NCBI RefSeq assembly: GCF_937616625.2
Contig: NC_065576.1
Span: 31,832,628 to 31,896,627, forward strand
Direction: 5' to 3'
DNA from: Mercurialis annua
Lineage: Eukaryota; Streptophyta; Magnoliopsida; Malpighiales; Euphorbiaceae
Length of the DNA: 64,000 nucleotides
The position numbers were made by a program, and so were the translations under genes. Shown here piece by piece: positions 44,842-56,302 of this stretch (the stretch's first letter is position 1; each line of letters starts with the position of its first letter). The notes beneath the pieces were generated by a model. It worked only from the letters and a program-made list of their open reading frames with translations. It did no database searches and had not been told where the DNA came from.

Positions 44842-45770
44842 ATATCAATTTATAATTTTGAATATTTGCTTATATTATCAAATGCAAGTAATTAGCAATA
44901 TGTAGGTTTTATATTTTAATGGAACTTGATTAAAAAAACAAGCATAAAACAACTAATCTGTATAATTGGATACAGAGATCCCACTCAATATTCCTGCTAC
45001 CTAACTATCTTCAAATCATTTTGATATTTAACTCTACTCAAAAATTAATATAAAACTTTAATTAATTCAAGCTAATTGCAGATATTGAAATTCAATTGTA
45101 ATGAGAATTCAAAAGTTAATCGCTGTCAATATTTAGACTAAATTCAGCTCCGGAGTAATTAATCCATAACTAGCTTATCAAGAACAAAAAATATACCTTG
45201 ACAGATAGGACATGAATCTAATGTGGTGACTTTTTGAACTGTTTTCAGCACGAGGTAACAAGTACAATATTAAAACTTAACTTGAAAACAACAACATTTT
45301 AACATTGCATTTGGTCTACATATATTCATTGGCTGAAACTAAGAATTTCAGGAAACTAACAAAGTAGATTTTGTTATAAAATTACACCATGCACTAGCAT
45401 GGATTGCTTTTTAGAATTTATATTTAAAAATTCTGATAGGTTGAGTTTTACTTAAGATAATTAATGAAACACTTTAAAATCCAATCCTCATCATAGGCAT
45501 GTTACGTGATAGCTATCAAAGTAAATGATTATAGATTATGTAATTGTTAAGAATATGTAAATGTTGCACAAACTTCCATATGTAGTCTGAAACCACTTAT
45601 ATGAATAATTAAGTTTATGAAATTTATGAAGTCTGATTCTGCTATTAAGAAAATGGATACAAAACCTGGAATATTAACGCACTTATAATGACATTGATTG
45701 GTATGTAATATATCATGTGAATATTTTATTGAATCTTAAATTAATACACTGAATTAACAAATATCGGTAT
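44842..45770. other. Unassigned block inside the LINE, left of CACTA
   Basis: AT-rich, no coding sequence. A segment at about 45070-45165 is repeated in diverged form at 48810-48895. Confidence 0.5.
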
Positions 45771-48660
45771 CACTATTAGAATGTCCGGTGTTAGCGACGG
45801 ATTATTCCGTCGCTAACACAAGGAAATGTGTCGGTAAACAACATTACGAACGAATTACCAACGGATCGTCGCCAATCATTGGCGACACAAAAGAATCTGT
45901 CAGCAAACTGTACCGACAGATTCCTTCCGTCGGTAAAACCTGGAATCCGTTGACAAGCGTCAACTGGCTTGCCGACGAAGTTCCGACTTATATCCGTCGG
46001 TAAAGGTTTGATTTGCCGACGGATAGAATCTCTGTCGTAAATGGGGCTGACTTTAGCGACGGACAATCCGTCGGTAACCTTTAAAAATCTGTCAGCGATT
46101 CAGACAGATTTCCGGCATATTTTTGCAGTTTCCCGGCCATTTTTCTTATTTTTTCTGTAATAAATATATGATGTTAATACATATAAATACGTTAAATATG
46201 AGGCAATATAAAGTATTATATATAATATATAAAACAAACATTTACAAAATTATTCGGTAACATATATAATACTGAATCTGAAACCTACAATCTAGTAACG
46301 TCCTCGTCATCCGGGCCTCGTGGGGACTGCAGCGGGCAAAGACTTGGCGGCAGAGAAGTCATCATCTTCACTAGCTCCTTTCGGCGCCGTTCTCCTTAAG
46401 TGCGCTATCTAATATATGTCGAGTAATGTTGATTACATATTCCGTGAGGAACAAGCATTACAAAGCATATATCAATAGCCACCCGGAGAACAAACGCTAG
46501 AAAACCACCAAATATTTTTCTACTGTAACTACGCATATATGTTTTTCGTGATCGGGTTACGGAAGCACCAGTTTTGCAAACTGTACGAACTGTACAATCC
46601 CGTGTCGTTCAAAGAATTGAACACAGGGACGTGAAATCTTTGGCTAGGAATACGATTTTATTCGGTAGGAATAAAATCGAGGTTAATTTATGTGAAGTGC
46701 ATGTTTGAAATCTAACTACGTACAACAATGAATTACAGAAAGCGATAAAACATACTTGTTGTAGGGCAGAACCGCACGCGAACGCTGAATCTGGTCACGC
46801 AAGTCGGAACAAACGGCTATTGCTCTGACCGGCTATCAGGAACCAAGAACTAATCAAAGTCCAAAATAAAAACTTAATTAGTTTTCAATTACTGGAAATT
46901 ATGTAATTGAAACAATATAAGTTCAATCACTTTGTTATTATATTTTTAATGAAAATCAGGCAGCACTTCCCCTAAAAATGAGCATCACCCACTTTTCAGA
47001 TAAAGCCTGCAAACAAATAACACCTTTTAAAAAATATCCAACGCACCAATTAATATCTCTCTTTTTTCAAATTAAGAATAATATTAATTAATTCCAATTA
47101 ATATTAATTAATTAAATTATAATTAACACAATTTAACAATTCTAATTTAATTGAACATTTACTAATTCATTATTAGATTAAGCTAATACTTATAATTTAT
47201 TACGAAAATTAACCTATATTTTACTAACTAAATTCAATTAACTAATTATTTAAAATAAGCATAAAAATGAGCATTTCTCCTATATTATTATAAATAACCC
47301 TTAATCAATTAACAATTAATATATTTACATAAACTAAATAATCCAACCAATATATAAAAATCCATATAGAAAATTAACTAACTATTATAAATTATAGGGT
47401 TAATTGCAAATTTATACACGAACTTTACCCTAATTTGCAATTACAACATAAACTTTAAAACTTGGCAATGTTAGTAACCAACTTTACACTTTTGGCAAAT
47501 CGATACACCAAACACGAAAAACACTAACGTGGACATTGTAATATACCGCCATGTGTCGTTGCGTGATTGGTCGGTGTATCAATTTGCCAAAAAATGAAAG
47601 TTGGTTACTGACATTGCCAAGTTTCAAAGTTTATGTTGTAATTGCAAATTAGGGTAAAGTTCGTGTATGCATTTGCAGTTAACCCTAAATTATACTACAA
47701 TTCCGCATAAACTACTCTAAATTAATTAATCACAAATACAATTTATAAACATAAATTGACTAAAATGAAAAAATAACTACTGTTGGAGGCAATGGCAGGG
47801 GCAGCGGAGGCTATGTCAGCGAATGCGGGTGCGGATTACGAGGCAGCGGGCGCGCTGAAACCGAGGCAGCAGGTGCAAAAACCGACCTTATCTACAACCC
47901 TAAAATGCAAATAAATTTAATTAACTCTACACCTAATTTAATCTAATCTAACCCTAAACTAATTTAACAAAATTTAAACAAACTAAATATATTACTAATT
48001 AACTAAATTAATTAAAAATAACATAAATTAAAGCTTACCTGACTGCTGGACACCAGAGGCGGAGGAGAAGGGGGCGGCGGCAGAATGGAGAAGAAGGGGG
48101 AGAAGGAGGAAACAAAAAAATGGGGAAAGGATGAAGTGAACGGCACGGCGCACGGCGGTCAGAGAATGGGGGGAAGGGGTCTGAACGACGGCGGCGGTCG
48201 GAGAATGGGGGGAAGGGGGAAGATTGGGGGTGAAGATGGAGGAAATAGCAGAAATGGGGAAGAAGAAGGATGTGCACGCTTTTAGGGCTAAATTTACCGA
48301 CGGAAATATCTGTCGGTAAAATTAGCGCTAAAACGCATCGTTTCATTTAGCTGAGTTCACCGACGGATGTGTAGGCAATCCGTCGGTAAACTAAGCCCCA
48401 CAAACGCAGCGTTTTGGGTGGTAACACATTACCGCGGATACTGATTTTCGTCGATAAATTTACCAACGAAAATCAGTACATGTCGGTAATAACAGTCGTT
48501 AAAGAAGCGGGAGTGGTTTTTTGGCTTGGCGCCTGAAATTCCTGGGAAATTGGCGACGGATTTTTTTCCGTCGCCAATTTCCGTCGTTAATTGTGTAATT
48601 AGCGACAGATTATCCGTCCGTCGAAAATATCCGTCGCTAAGTCCGGAAATTCTAGTAGTG
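45771..48660. mobile_element. Non-autonomous CACTA element
   Basis: Ends CACTATTAGAATGTCCGG and CCGGAAATTCTAGTAGTG, flanked by TAT on both sides (3-bp duplication typical of CACTA). Both 250-300-base ends are filled with GCCGACGGAT/ATCCGTCGG subterminal motifs in both orientations, the usual transposase-binding arrangement. The interior has no transposase. A G-rich part (47790-48290) contains a duplicated unit near 48158-48225. The small open frames there are low complexity. It carries a MITE at 47397. Confidence 0.93.
47397..47685. mobile_element. Long-TIR MITE family 1, copy 3, inside CACTA
   Basis: 289 bases, nearly identical to copy 2, with the exact 9-bp duplication TAAATTATA (47388-47396 and 47686-47694). 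Confidence 0.93.
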
Positions 48661-49190
48661 TATTCTGCTTACTGAATATAGATCATTTAATATCCGCAAA
48701 TGTATCATTAAAAAAATGCTTGTAAGCTGTCTTCTTTGAACTCGAATCTTTAATTTCCCATTAGTCGACTTGTAAGATTCTGCATCATTTAAATAGAAAC
48801 CTATACCTAGCTAATTGCAGATATTGAATTTCAGTTGTAACGAGAAGTTATAAATTAGTCGCTGACAATGTTTAGATTTTGTACAGCTCTGTTATTAATA
48901 TAATACAATCTCACCAATACCAAAAATATGAAACCACAACATTTGAGTTTGAATCTGCATTGGATGAACCTTCTGATTTGCCATTATGTCTAAACTTCAT
49001 CGTTGAATGAAAATAACAATACTCTTGAACATAACGAGGTCGATTTTGTTATAACCAAAAAACTATATAAAAGTCATTACTGCAATAAACTGGTTATTAT
49101 GTATTGGAATTTTGAGATTTATGAAAGCTGTTTATTTTTATTGAATTAAACCTGTCATTCTCATATCTTAAATTCTTGATTATTACGCAG
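48661..49190. other. Unassigned block inside the LINE, right of CACTA
   Basis: AT-rich sequence without coding potential. Its end, TTATTACGCAG, immediately precedes the resumed LINE coding sequence. Confidence 0.5.
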
Positions 49191-51150
49191 GTAAATTTTT
49201 TTCAAACACATTGGAATATTGTGGGGAACGATGTCTATCTTGTGGTCGATGATTTTTTCAGCATCGGACGATTATTTCGTGGATTTAACCATACGATTAT
49301 TTCATTGATCCCAAAAGTTAATCCACCATAGTTTCCTCACCAGTTCAGACCCATTAGCCTATGTTCCATTTTTTACAAAATCATAGCAAAGGTCTTAGCA
49401 AGAAGATTAAAACAAATTTTTCCCAAGCTAATCAGTCTCAATCAAAGTGCATTTGTCAGTGGTAGACTTATTACAGATAATGTACTTGTAGCGCACGAAT
49501 TAATCCATGAACTCAAAACTCGTCGACAAGGTCATTGCTACGATTTGGCGCTGAAGTTGGATATGTCGAAGGCCTATGACCGGATAGAATGGCAATATTT
49601 AAGACACATAATGATGGTGCTGGGTTTTCCTTCAATATGGATTTCTTGGATTATGGAGTGTGTTACAACTGTTTCATACTCTATTAATATAAATGGTGAA
49701 CCAAAAGGTTATTTTAGCCCATCACGTGGACTACGACAGGGGTGTCCACTATCTCCCTACTTTTTACATAAGGGTTTAGTGATCTTCTTACTCAAAGTGA
49801 AGCAAGGGGTACACTTTATGGACTACGTATTAGACAGGCATGTCCTCGAATCTCACATTTATTCTTTGCAGATGATTCATTGGTGTTTTTCATATCAAAT
49901 CAAGCAGAATGTGATTCGTTTTTAGAAATACTAGAACTGTTTGGTAATGCTAGTGGCCAGCTTATAAATTTGGAAAAGTCGGCTTTATTTTTTAGCACAA
50001 ATACGCCTGCTGACATACAAGAGGTGATTGTTTCCAAACTACAAGTTGGAAGTGTTGGGTTACAGGACAAGTACCTTGGTTTTTTTTATCTTTGATATCA
50101 AAATCAAAAACAGCAACGTTTTCAGAAATAAAGAATAAAGTTGCTCAAAAATTACAAGGTTGGAAGAGTAGTACACTATCATATGCGGGTAAAGAAACTC
50201 TAATTAAGGTTGTTGCTACATCAATGCCTGTCTCTACGATGTCTTGTTTTTGACTGCCACAAATGTTGTGCCAAGAATTAAGTCGATTAATGGCGCGATT
50301 CTAGTGGGGGGGGAATTCTGCAAGGAAAATACACTGGCTTAAATGGAATAAAATTTGTCGCAAAAAGCATAAGGGAGGACTAGGTTTCAGGGATTTTCAA
50401 GCTTTCAATATAGCGCTACTAGCAAAGCAAGGATGGCGTCTGATGCATGATAAGGATACTATGTTTTATAAGATATATCGGGAGAGATATTTTTGTTCTA
50501 GTGATTTCCTATCAGCTCATGTCGGAAGTAACCCATCTTGGGCTTGGCGTGGTTTGATAGTTGGTCAGGATGCCCTCGTTTTAAGGCTATAGTGGCGGGT
50601 TGGAACATGTGATAGAATCTCTATTCGAGATGATCTGTGGATACCATCGGAGTTTCCTTTTAGACCGTGTATCCTACAAAATGCTCTGATAAATCAAAGA
50701 GTATCAAATTTGTTGTTGATGGATCGTAGTGGATGGAATGCAAACCTAGTACGACAAGTTATTGCTGAACCAGAATGTCATCATGAGCTCTCAATTCCAG
50801 TGTCTAATAGCTTTGTTGAGGATAAACAAGTTTGGCACAACACTCGAACTGGTATTTTTTAGGTCAAATCATGTTATCATTTAATTTATGATGCTTGTTT
50901 GGATATGGAGGTACGACACACATATGCTACAAGCTCGGGTACAATTACTTCTCCAAATTGGAAGATGGTATGGACTCTGAAATGTCCCCCCAAACTAAAT
51001 CATTTTCTATGGAGAGCTCTGTCAAATTGCCTCGCTGTAAATGTGAATTTGAAGCATCGAATGCCAAATATGAATCTGATATGTCCTATGTGTAATCAAG
51101 AGGACGAAAAGATTGTGCATCTTCTTATAAATTGTCCTACTGCCAAACAG
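49191..51150 (+). pseudogene. LINE ORF2 reverse transcriptase, broken
   Basis: RT phrases in order: FRPISLCSIFYKIIAKVLA, SAFVSGRLITDN, LKLDMSKAYDR, GLRQGCPLSP, the catalytic FADD (near 49868, one frame off from the preceding ORF), then the thumb and zinc-binding part ending CPMCNQEDEKIVHLLINC. Frameshifts occur near 49770 and 50090, and stops at about 49330, 50590 and 50860. Overall order and spacing are those of a plant L1-type ORF2. Confidence 0.9.
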
Positions 51151-52027
51151 GTATGTCCTTTTATTTAAAATTTTAATATTTATCTTGCACAAATATTCAG
51201 CCAATTACATTAGCTTAGCCTGATGAATTATACTGCATGAATTGGTTATAGTTAACTCCTTAATTGCTTTTACTTGAGTATATCAAGTATGTTAATTAGT
51301 CTAATATTTGTTGCTATAATGTATGATTGTCTCTACTGCTGTTCTCAAACATATTATACCCTTTATATCTTCATATGATTGTCCTGAACACTAACCCCTG
51401 ATATGTTCATATGAATTTGACGAATGTGATAGGTGGTCTATTAAGTTCTTTATATAGATTTTTACTAATATTAATAGTGGTTTATTTACATGGGTTTTAT
51501 GTGATCAATGTGCATTAACATTTTACTTTTCTGTTGTGCGATATGAGAGTCATGATGTGATTTGAGGCCTTCTATACTGATAACCTTCAATTTTAAGAAA
51601 TTATAAGGCAGGAACAAATATACTTTTCCTTACTGAGGTAATATATGCACATACCAATACATTATTAAGATTAATTAAGATCAACAGTTATAAAATTAAT
51701 TTTCTTGAAAGTAGTATAATAAGCTAAGAAAGGTTGGACACTTATGTAAGGAAAATAATCAACATAAATAATTAGTACTTTCTTAATAATTCAAGTTACT
51801 TACTTGATGTCACTTGTGTTGGTCTCAAACCAAATTAAAAAAGATAGAGTCCGACGAAGCTGTATCCATCCATTTGAGGATGGATATGGTCTAACCAACT
51901 AACATTTGATGTATAATACTATTGCAGTACTGATTTTATTTAGTAAGTAATATCAATTATATATAATATTTGCCAATATAAAGATCATTTGAGGCTAATT
52001 ATCATTCATTTTGTGACAGATTAACAG
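51151..52027 (+). other. Intron-like 877-base block in LINE ORF2
   Basis: It begins GTATGT after AAACAG and ends TTAACAG before GCTTGGTTTGAA. Removing it joins CPTAKQ to AWFESSFG, the expected continuation. AACAG stands on both sides, so it could instead be an insertion with a 5-bp duplication. No coding sequence or element ends are recognised inside. Confidence 0.6.
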
Positions 52028-52809
52028 GCTTGGTTTGAATCTAGTTTTGGCCTTCGATCTTGCTGCCCCAAACGTCGTTAGCTGATTGGTGGAATGCTTT
52101 GGTTAACGACTTACAATGGCTGGGTAAGTCTAAAGAAGACTTTGCCTTTTCGGTTTTCATACTATGCAATATTTGGAAAGCACGCAATGAGGTGGTGTTC
52201 AATCATAAACACTTATCGGTATCGGAGATTGTGAATAAGGCATATGAGCAATAACGGGAATATATGGACGCTTCAAAGAAAAGATCTAATTTAGAAGTCA
52301 TGCCAAGTAATCAAGTGACTGTGCAAGCTGCTCGATCTTTACGGTTACCCCCGCCAACAGGTTTTCACAAAGCTAATTTTGATGGTGCTATTGATATGAA
52401 ATCCAGGGTAGGTGCGATTGGCTTTGTAGTATGTAAATATGCAGGTCATATTATCTTGGCTGGGGCTAGACGCTTTCTGGGTATACTGGTACCAATTGTA
52501 ATAGAGGCATTGGCGCTTCGGACAACGATGGAGGAGGTGATACGTACAGGTTATAAAGATCTTGTCTTTGAAGGAGACTGCCAGATTTTGATTAATGCTG
52601 CTAATTCATCCTCTAGTGACGACAGAGATGCCAGAGTAGTTTTAGAAGATATTGTTAATCTAGTTTCCAAATTCTCGGAAATTAGATTTAAATATGTAAA
52701 CCGTAAACAAAATTGGGTAGCCCATATGGTGGCTAGAAAAGCCCTTATCGATGATTATTTCGGCAACTCTCATCATTCAGTTATGAACTGGCTCACTCGA
52801 ATGTGTTGA
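52028..52809 (+). pseudogene. LINE ORF2 C-terminal RNase H region
   Basis: The first part (to 52252) has WWNALVND and CNIWKARNEVVFNHK, with stops at 52078 and 52252. The 181-codon frame from 52264 is an RVT_3-type RNase H: KANFDGAI, GAIGFVV, EALALR, FEGDCQILI and WVAHMVA. It retains Asp, Glu and Asp in these motifs. The final stop at 52807 is followed by a short 3' UTR and A-run. Confidence 0.85.
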
Positions 52810-52872
52810 GGAGTCATTCATTTGTGTATATCTCACATTTTATTAAATGAAATTCAGTCTTTGATAAAAAAA

Positions 52873-53141
52873 ATAGTGGTGGCAAAAAATAATAAAAAGG
52901 AATATCACACAAAACTTCAGCGAATGCACTTCCTCAATAGTCACCAAAATCAATCAAATCAAGAAAAAAGAAAGAGAACCAATCATCAAATCCATCATCT
53001 ACACAAAATATAATAGATTTTTTAATCGGAGCAAAAAGAACAAGTAAATGACTCAGGACGGTAGTTTGAGGATCCCAAATCAGCCTTTGCATCATATAAA
53101 TATCACTTGATTTAAATTAATGCTTTGATTTCATTGAAATT
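52873..53141. other. Short non-coding stretch
   Basis: Nothing recognised. It ends in the MITE target site ATTGAAATT (53133-53141). Confidence 0.6.
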
Positions 53142-53592
53142 GGCTTAGGGTCTGAAAAACTACCGACCTTTCAATTTTTTTTCAATTGCACCCTCACCTT
53201 GTAATTTTTTCAATAGCACCCTATTTTGTATTTTTGGCTTTCAATAGCACCCCGACCTTGTAAAATAGTCAATTTTACCCTATTTTATATTTTTGACTTT
53301 CAATAGCACCATAAATTATCAAATTAAACTCATTTATCGAAGACTTATTTGAACTTTTTTTAAATTAAAAAACTTGTTTAAAAGTGTTCAAGTAAAAAAA
53401 AGTATAATTTCACCTTTAAATTTAGTTTTTTTGAACTTTTTAATCCTTATAGTAATCAAATCATCTAATTTTTTTATTTTAGAGTGCTATTGAAAGTCAA
53501 AAATACAAAATAGGGTGCTATTGAAAAAATTACAAGGTGAGGGTGCTATTGAATTTTTTTTGAAAGATCGGTAGTTTTTCAGACCTTAAGCC
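53142..53592. mobile_element. Long-TIR MITE family 2 (Mutator-type)
   Basis: 451 bases, ends GGCTTAGGGTCTGAAAAACT and an imperfect complement. Inverted arms contain CAATAGCACCCT. The exact 9-bp duplication ATTGAAATT flanks it (53133-53141 and 53593-53601). Confidence 0.92.
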
Positions 53593-53704
53593 ATTGAAAT
53601 TACATGTTCTATGTGACTATCGCTTTATGCACATATGCCATGATTTCATTAAATCGGTCTTTTCATGAGTTTTTAGTCCAGATTTAGCTTGTTTCATATT
53701 TTGT

Positions 53705-54077
53705 AGGTTAATTACATAAAAAAAATCATGACTTTTACATGTAGTTTCATTTTCATTACGATTTTTAAAAGTTGGCATTTATATATACGACCTTTTATTT
53801 TGTTTCAAATCTATCACCAAAGTAAAATTTGGTGTATTTTTTATGACTAAAAATTCATAATCCTACATACTCAAACCAAATGATAATAAGATTTAGTGTC
53901 GATTTATAATTTGGGTCTTTAATTAATGGTTTAGTGAAGAATTTAGTCAATAAAAATACATTGAAATTATGAATTTAAAAAAAATTAAAAGGTCGTGCCT
54001 TTAAATGCCACCTTTTAAAAGTCGTGATTAAAATGAAATTACATATGAAGGTCGTGATTTTTTTATGTAATTAGCCC
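53705..54077. mobile_element. Long-TIR MITE family 3
   Basis: Inverted arms of about 90 bases: GGTTAATTACATAAAAAAAA at the left and its complement before CCC at the right. TTTTAAAAGTTGGCATTTA pairs with AAATGCCACCTTTTAAAA. No exact target duplication is seen. Confidence 0.75.
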
Positions 54078-54404
54078 TACTTTTTATTGATGTTAGAATG
54101 ATCCTTGAAGCTTACTTTTTCATTTTTCAGTGTTTTTGCATATAAAATCAAGTGAGAAAGTGAAATGGCGCAAACTGACAATTGAGATGATGTTGACGCC
54201 ATTTATTCATCCTTGGTGCCATCCGATGATGGTGTCAACCTCCCAGTATTCTCAGCATCTAGCCGCCAAATTAAGATGGCGTTATCGCAAAATGGCTTCG
54301 AGCCACGTCGCCAACAAAAGCACCAAAACCTATTTTTTTTGGTTTTCAGATCTCGATTCAACTCTTAATCACACCCTGGTCGAACGAGTAGTTTTGTATT
54401 AATG
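54078..54404 (+). other. Short stretch with coding-like character, unidentified
   Basis: From 54162 a frame reads MAQTDN, a stop, then DDVDAIYSSLVPSDDG and further GC-balanced codons to about 54350. I do not recognise it. It may be a captured gene fragment. A second frame (54130-54402) is open but of less protein-like composition. Confidence 0.3.
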
Positions 54405-54961
54405 TGTAATAACCCTTAAATTTAAGGGAGAAAATATAGCCACATGTCTAATATTTTATTAGACGGGAGTAGGTAAATTAAATTTAAAGATAAATTTAAT
54501 TTACAAGTGTCCCTTAATTTATGTTGTGGCTATAGGATTTCAAATTTAAATTTTTAAAATTTAAATTTGGTTAACTATATAGTTAACGGGGATAATATAG
54601 ACTTATGAATTGGGTGCTGAATAATTTATAAGTCTCTAGCGAATATTGTTGATGCCAATATTCGCGAAATATTTTAAAAAGTTTATCATGAAAATTTGAT
54701 AAAATTTGGAAGTAGAAATTTTATCAAGCACAGTCAATGCGGATTTAATAAATCGAAAATGATTTATTAAAAATAAAATATAAGTCGGACGGGAATAAAA
54801 ATTATATTTTTATTCTTTTTATATTTTATTAGATTTTTGGGTAAATTTTCATGAAATTCGGAAGTCGTTTCCGTTTGGCCTACGGACGACTAGTTTATAA
54901 ATTGGTTTAAAGTGCATGATTGAGCTAGTATTAAAGAATATTTTTGCTAATCATATATATA
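54405..54961 (+). repeat. Chromovirus-type LTR, second family member, first part
   Basis: It starts TGTAATAACCC. Its continuation appears to be 57300-58587, on the far side of Copia copy B. The combined sequence is related to the 15512-24888 chromovirus LTR in opposite orientation. Confidence 0.55.
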
Positions 54962-55207
54962 AATTGTCTAATGAAGCTCTCAAGTCATATTTAGAATCTA
55001 TCCCTAAGTAAGGTTTAAATGTTGATAACTTGCTTAAGGAAAATGATAAACAAAAGAATAAAATTCTTGAATTAAAAAATTCATTTTCTAATATTTCAGA
55101 AAGAGAAGGAGACTTTGGATACAATTCTTGTATCTCAAAGATGCCCAACCATAAAATTTGGACTTGGTTATAATTAAAGTGCTTCTAGTTGCAATAGGAC
55201 TAAATTT

Positions 55208-55663
55208 GTGAAGTCCACTTTGCCTCAAACTTCTTTTATAGAAATTCCTCCTAAATTGGTCAAACCAATTGAGGCAAAGAAGGTGCATGCTCAAACTCCT
55301 AGGTCTAAGCAATTCTTGGCTCAAAAGACTAAGAGCAATAAGGGTACAAAACCCTTTAGACATGGCTATGCTTCTCAATATAGTCGCAAATGGAACAAGA
55401 AGACTAGAAAGAACTCACATGTTCATGCATCTTCAAATGTCAAATCTTGTTCACATACTTGTGCTTATTCTTATGAGACCTCTAGAACCAAGCCACCTCA
55501 AAAGCAATCAAATGTGAACCATAGAATTCAATATTTTTATTGCATAAAATATGGTCACACTAATGTTCATTATTATGTAAGAAAAGTTCAACTAAGGTTA
55601 ATTCCTTTGACCTATTCAAGCATTAACTTTCAAGGACTTAAAGTTGTTTGGGTACCTAAGTGA
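55208..55663 (+). pseudogene. gag: Copia gag C-terminal part, copy B
   Basis: 151 open codons: a basic region with KVHAQTPRSKQFLAQKTK, a Ser/Cys/His-rich stretch, then a zinc-knuckle-like FYCIKYGHTNVHYY in which the last Cys is Tyr, and the terminal INFQGLKVVWVPK. The corresponding part of copy A has the same end. Upstream gag (54962-55207) is in broken frames. Confidence 0.8.
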
Positions 55664-56302
55664 TTTTCTTTGTAGGTACATTTGATGTCCACTAAATCAA
55701 ATTCTCTATCATATGGTGGATAATTAAGGAGAAATGGTGCATTCTATGAGCATCAAAGGAAGCTTTTGAAAAATGGCAAGATAGGTAACATTTGTATTAA
55801 TTTTTATGCCATGTTTTTCCAAAACTGTTATTTTGAGGGGGAGAATCAATTTTTCAAATCTTATTCTCCTAAAAGTTTTGATATGCTTTAAAATTGTTTT
55901 AACGATTGGACTTTGCCTTGGTGTAATTCAATTGATGAATTATTGCCTATTTTTGATTATTTAAATCAAATTAGTTCAATTAATTGAGTTTTAGGCTTGA
56001 TATGCATATCAAATTAGTGCCTTGCGCCTCAATTGAATGAGAAACTAATTTTTTTTTCAAAATCTCTTTCAATTAGCTCCTTTGTCCATGTTTTTAATCA
56101 TGCTTATATTCTTTTTGTGCTTGACAAAGGGGGAGAAGTTTCTATGCTCAAATTTCTAAGTATTTTCAAATATTTCTTGCTTATGCCTTACATATTGCTT
56201 TTATCTTATGTGCATAAAGTGAGGGGGAGTCAAAATCAATTTGTCTCTTACTTAACTTAGCCATTTTAGCATGTTTATTGTCAAACTCAAAAAGGGGGAG
56301 AT

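Larger units (their letters stand above)
43725..52872 (+). mobile_element. L1-like LINE remnant, split by two large blocks
   Basis: Collinear pieces of one ORF2 appear on the plus strand: endonuclease (43877-44230), linker and RT start (44240-44841), RT body (49191-51150), then the C-terminal RNase H (52028-52809). The pieces are separated by blocks at 44842-49190 and 51151-52027. The 3' end is a short A-run near 52865-52875. The endonuclease start and ORF1 are missing (5' truncation). Stops and frameshifts are frequent. Confidence 0.85.

Noticed and set aside
48035..48346. Pro/Phe/Ser-rich minus-strand frame and its Gly-rich plus-strand partner in CACTA
   Set aside because: Both come from a duplicated G-rich tract. 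There is no protein-like composition or family match.
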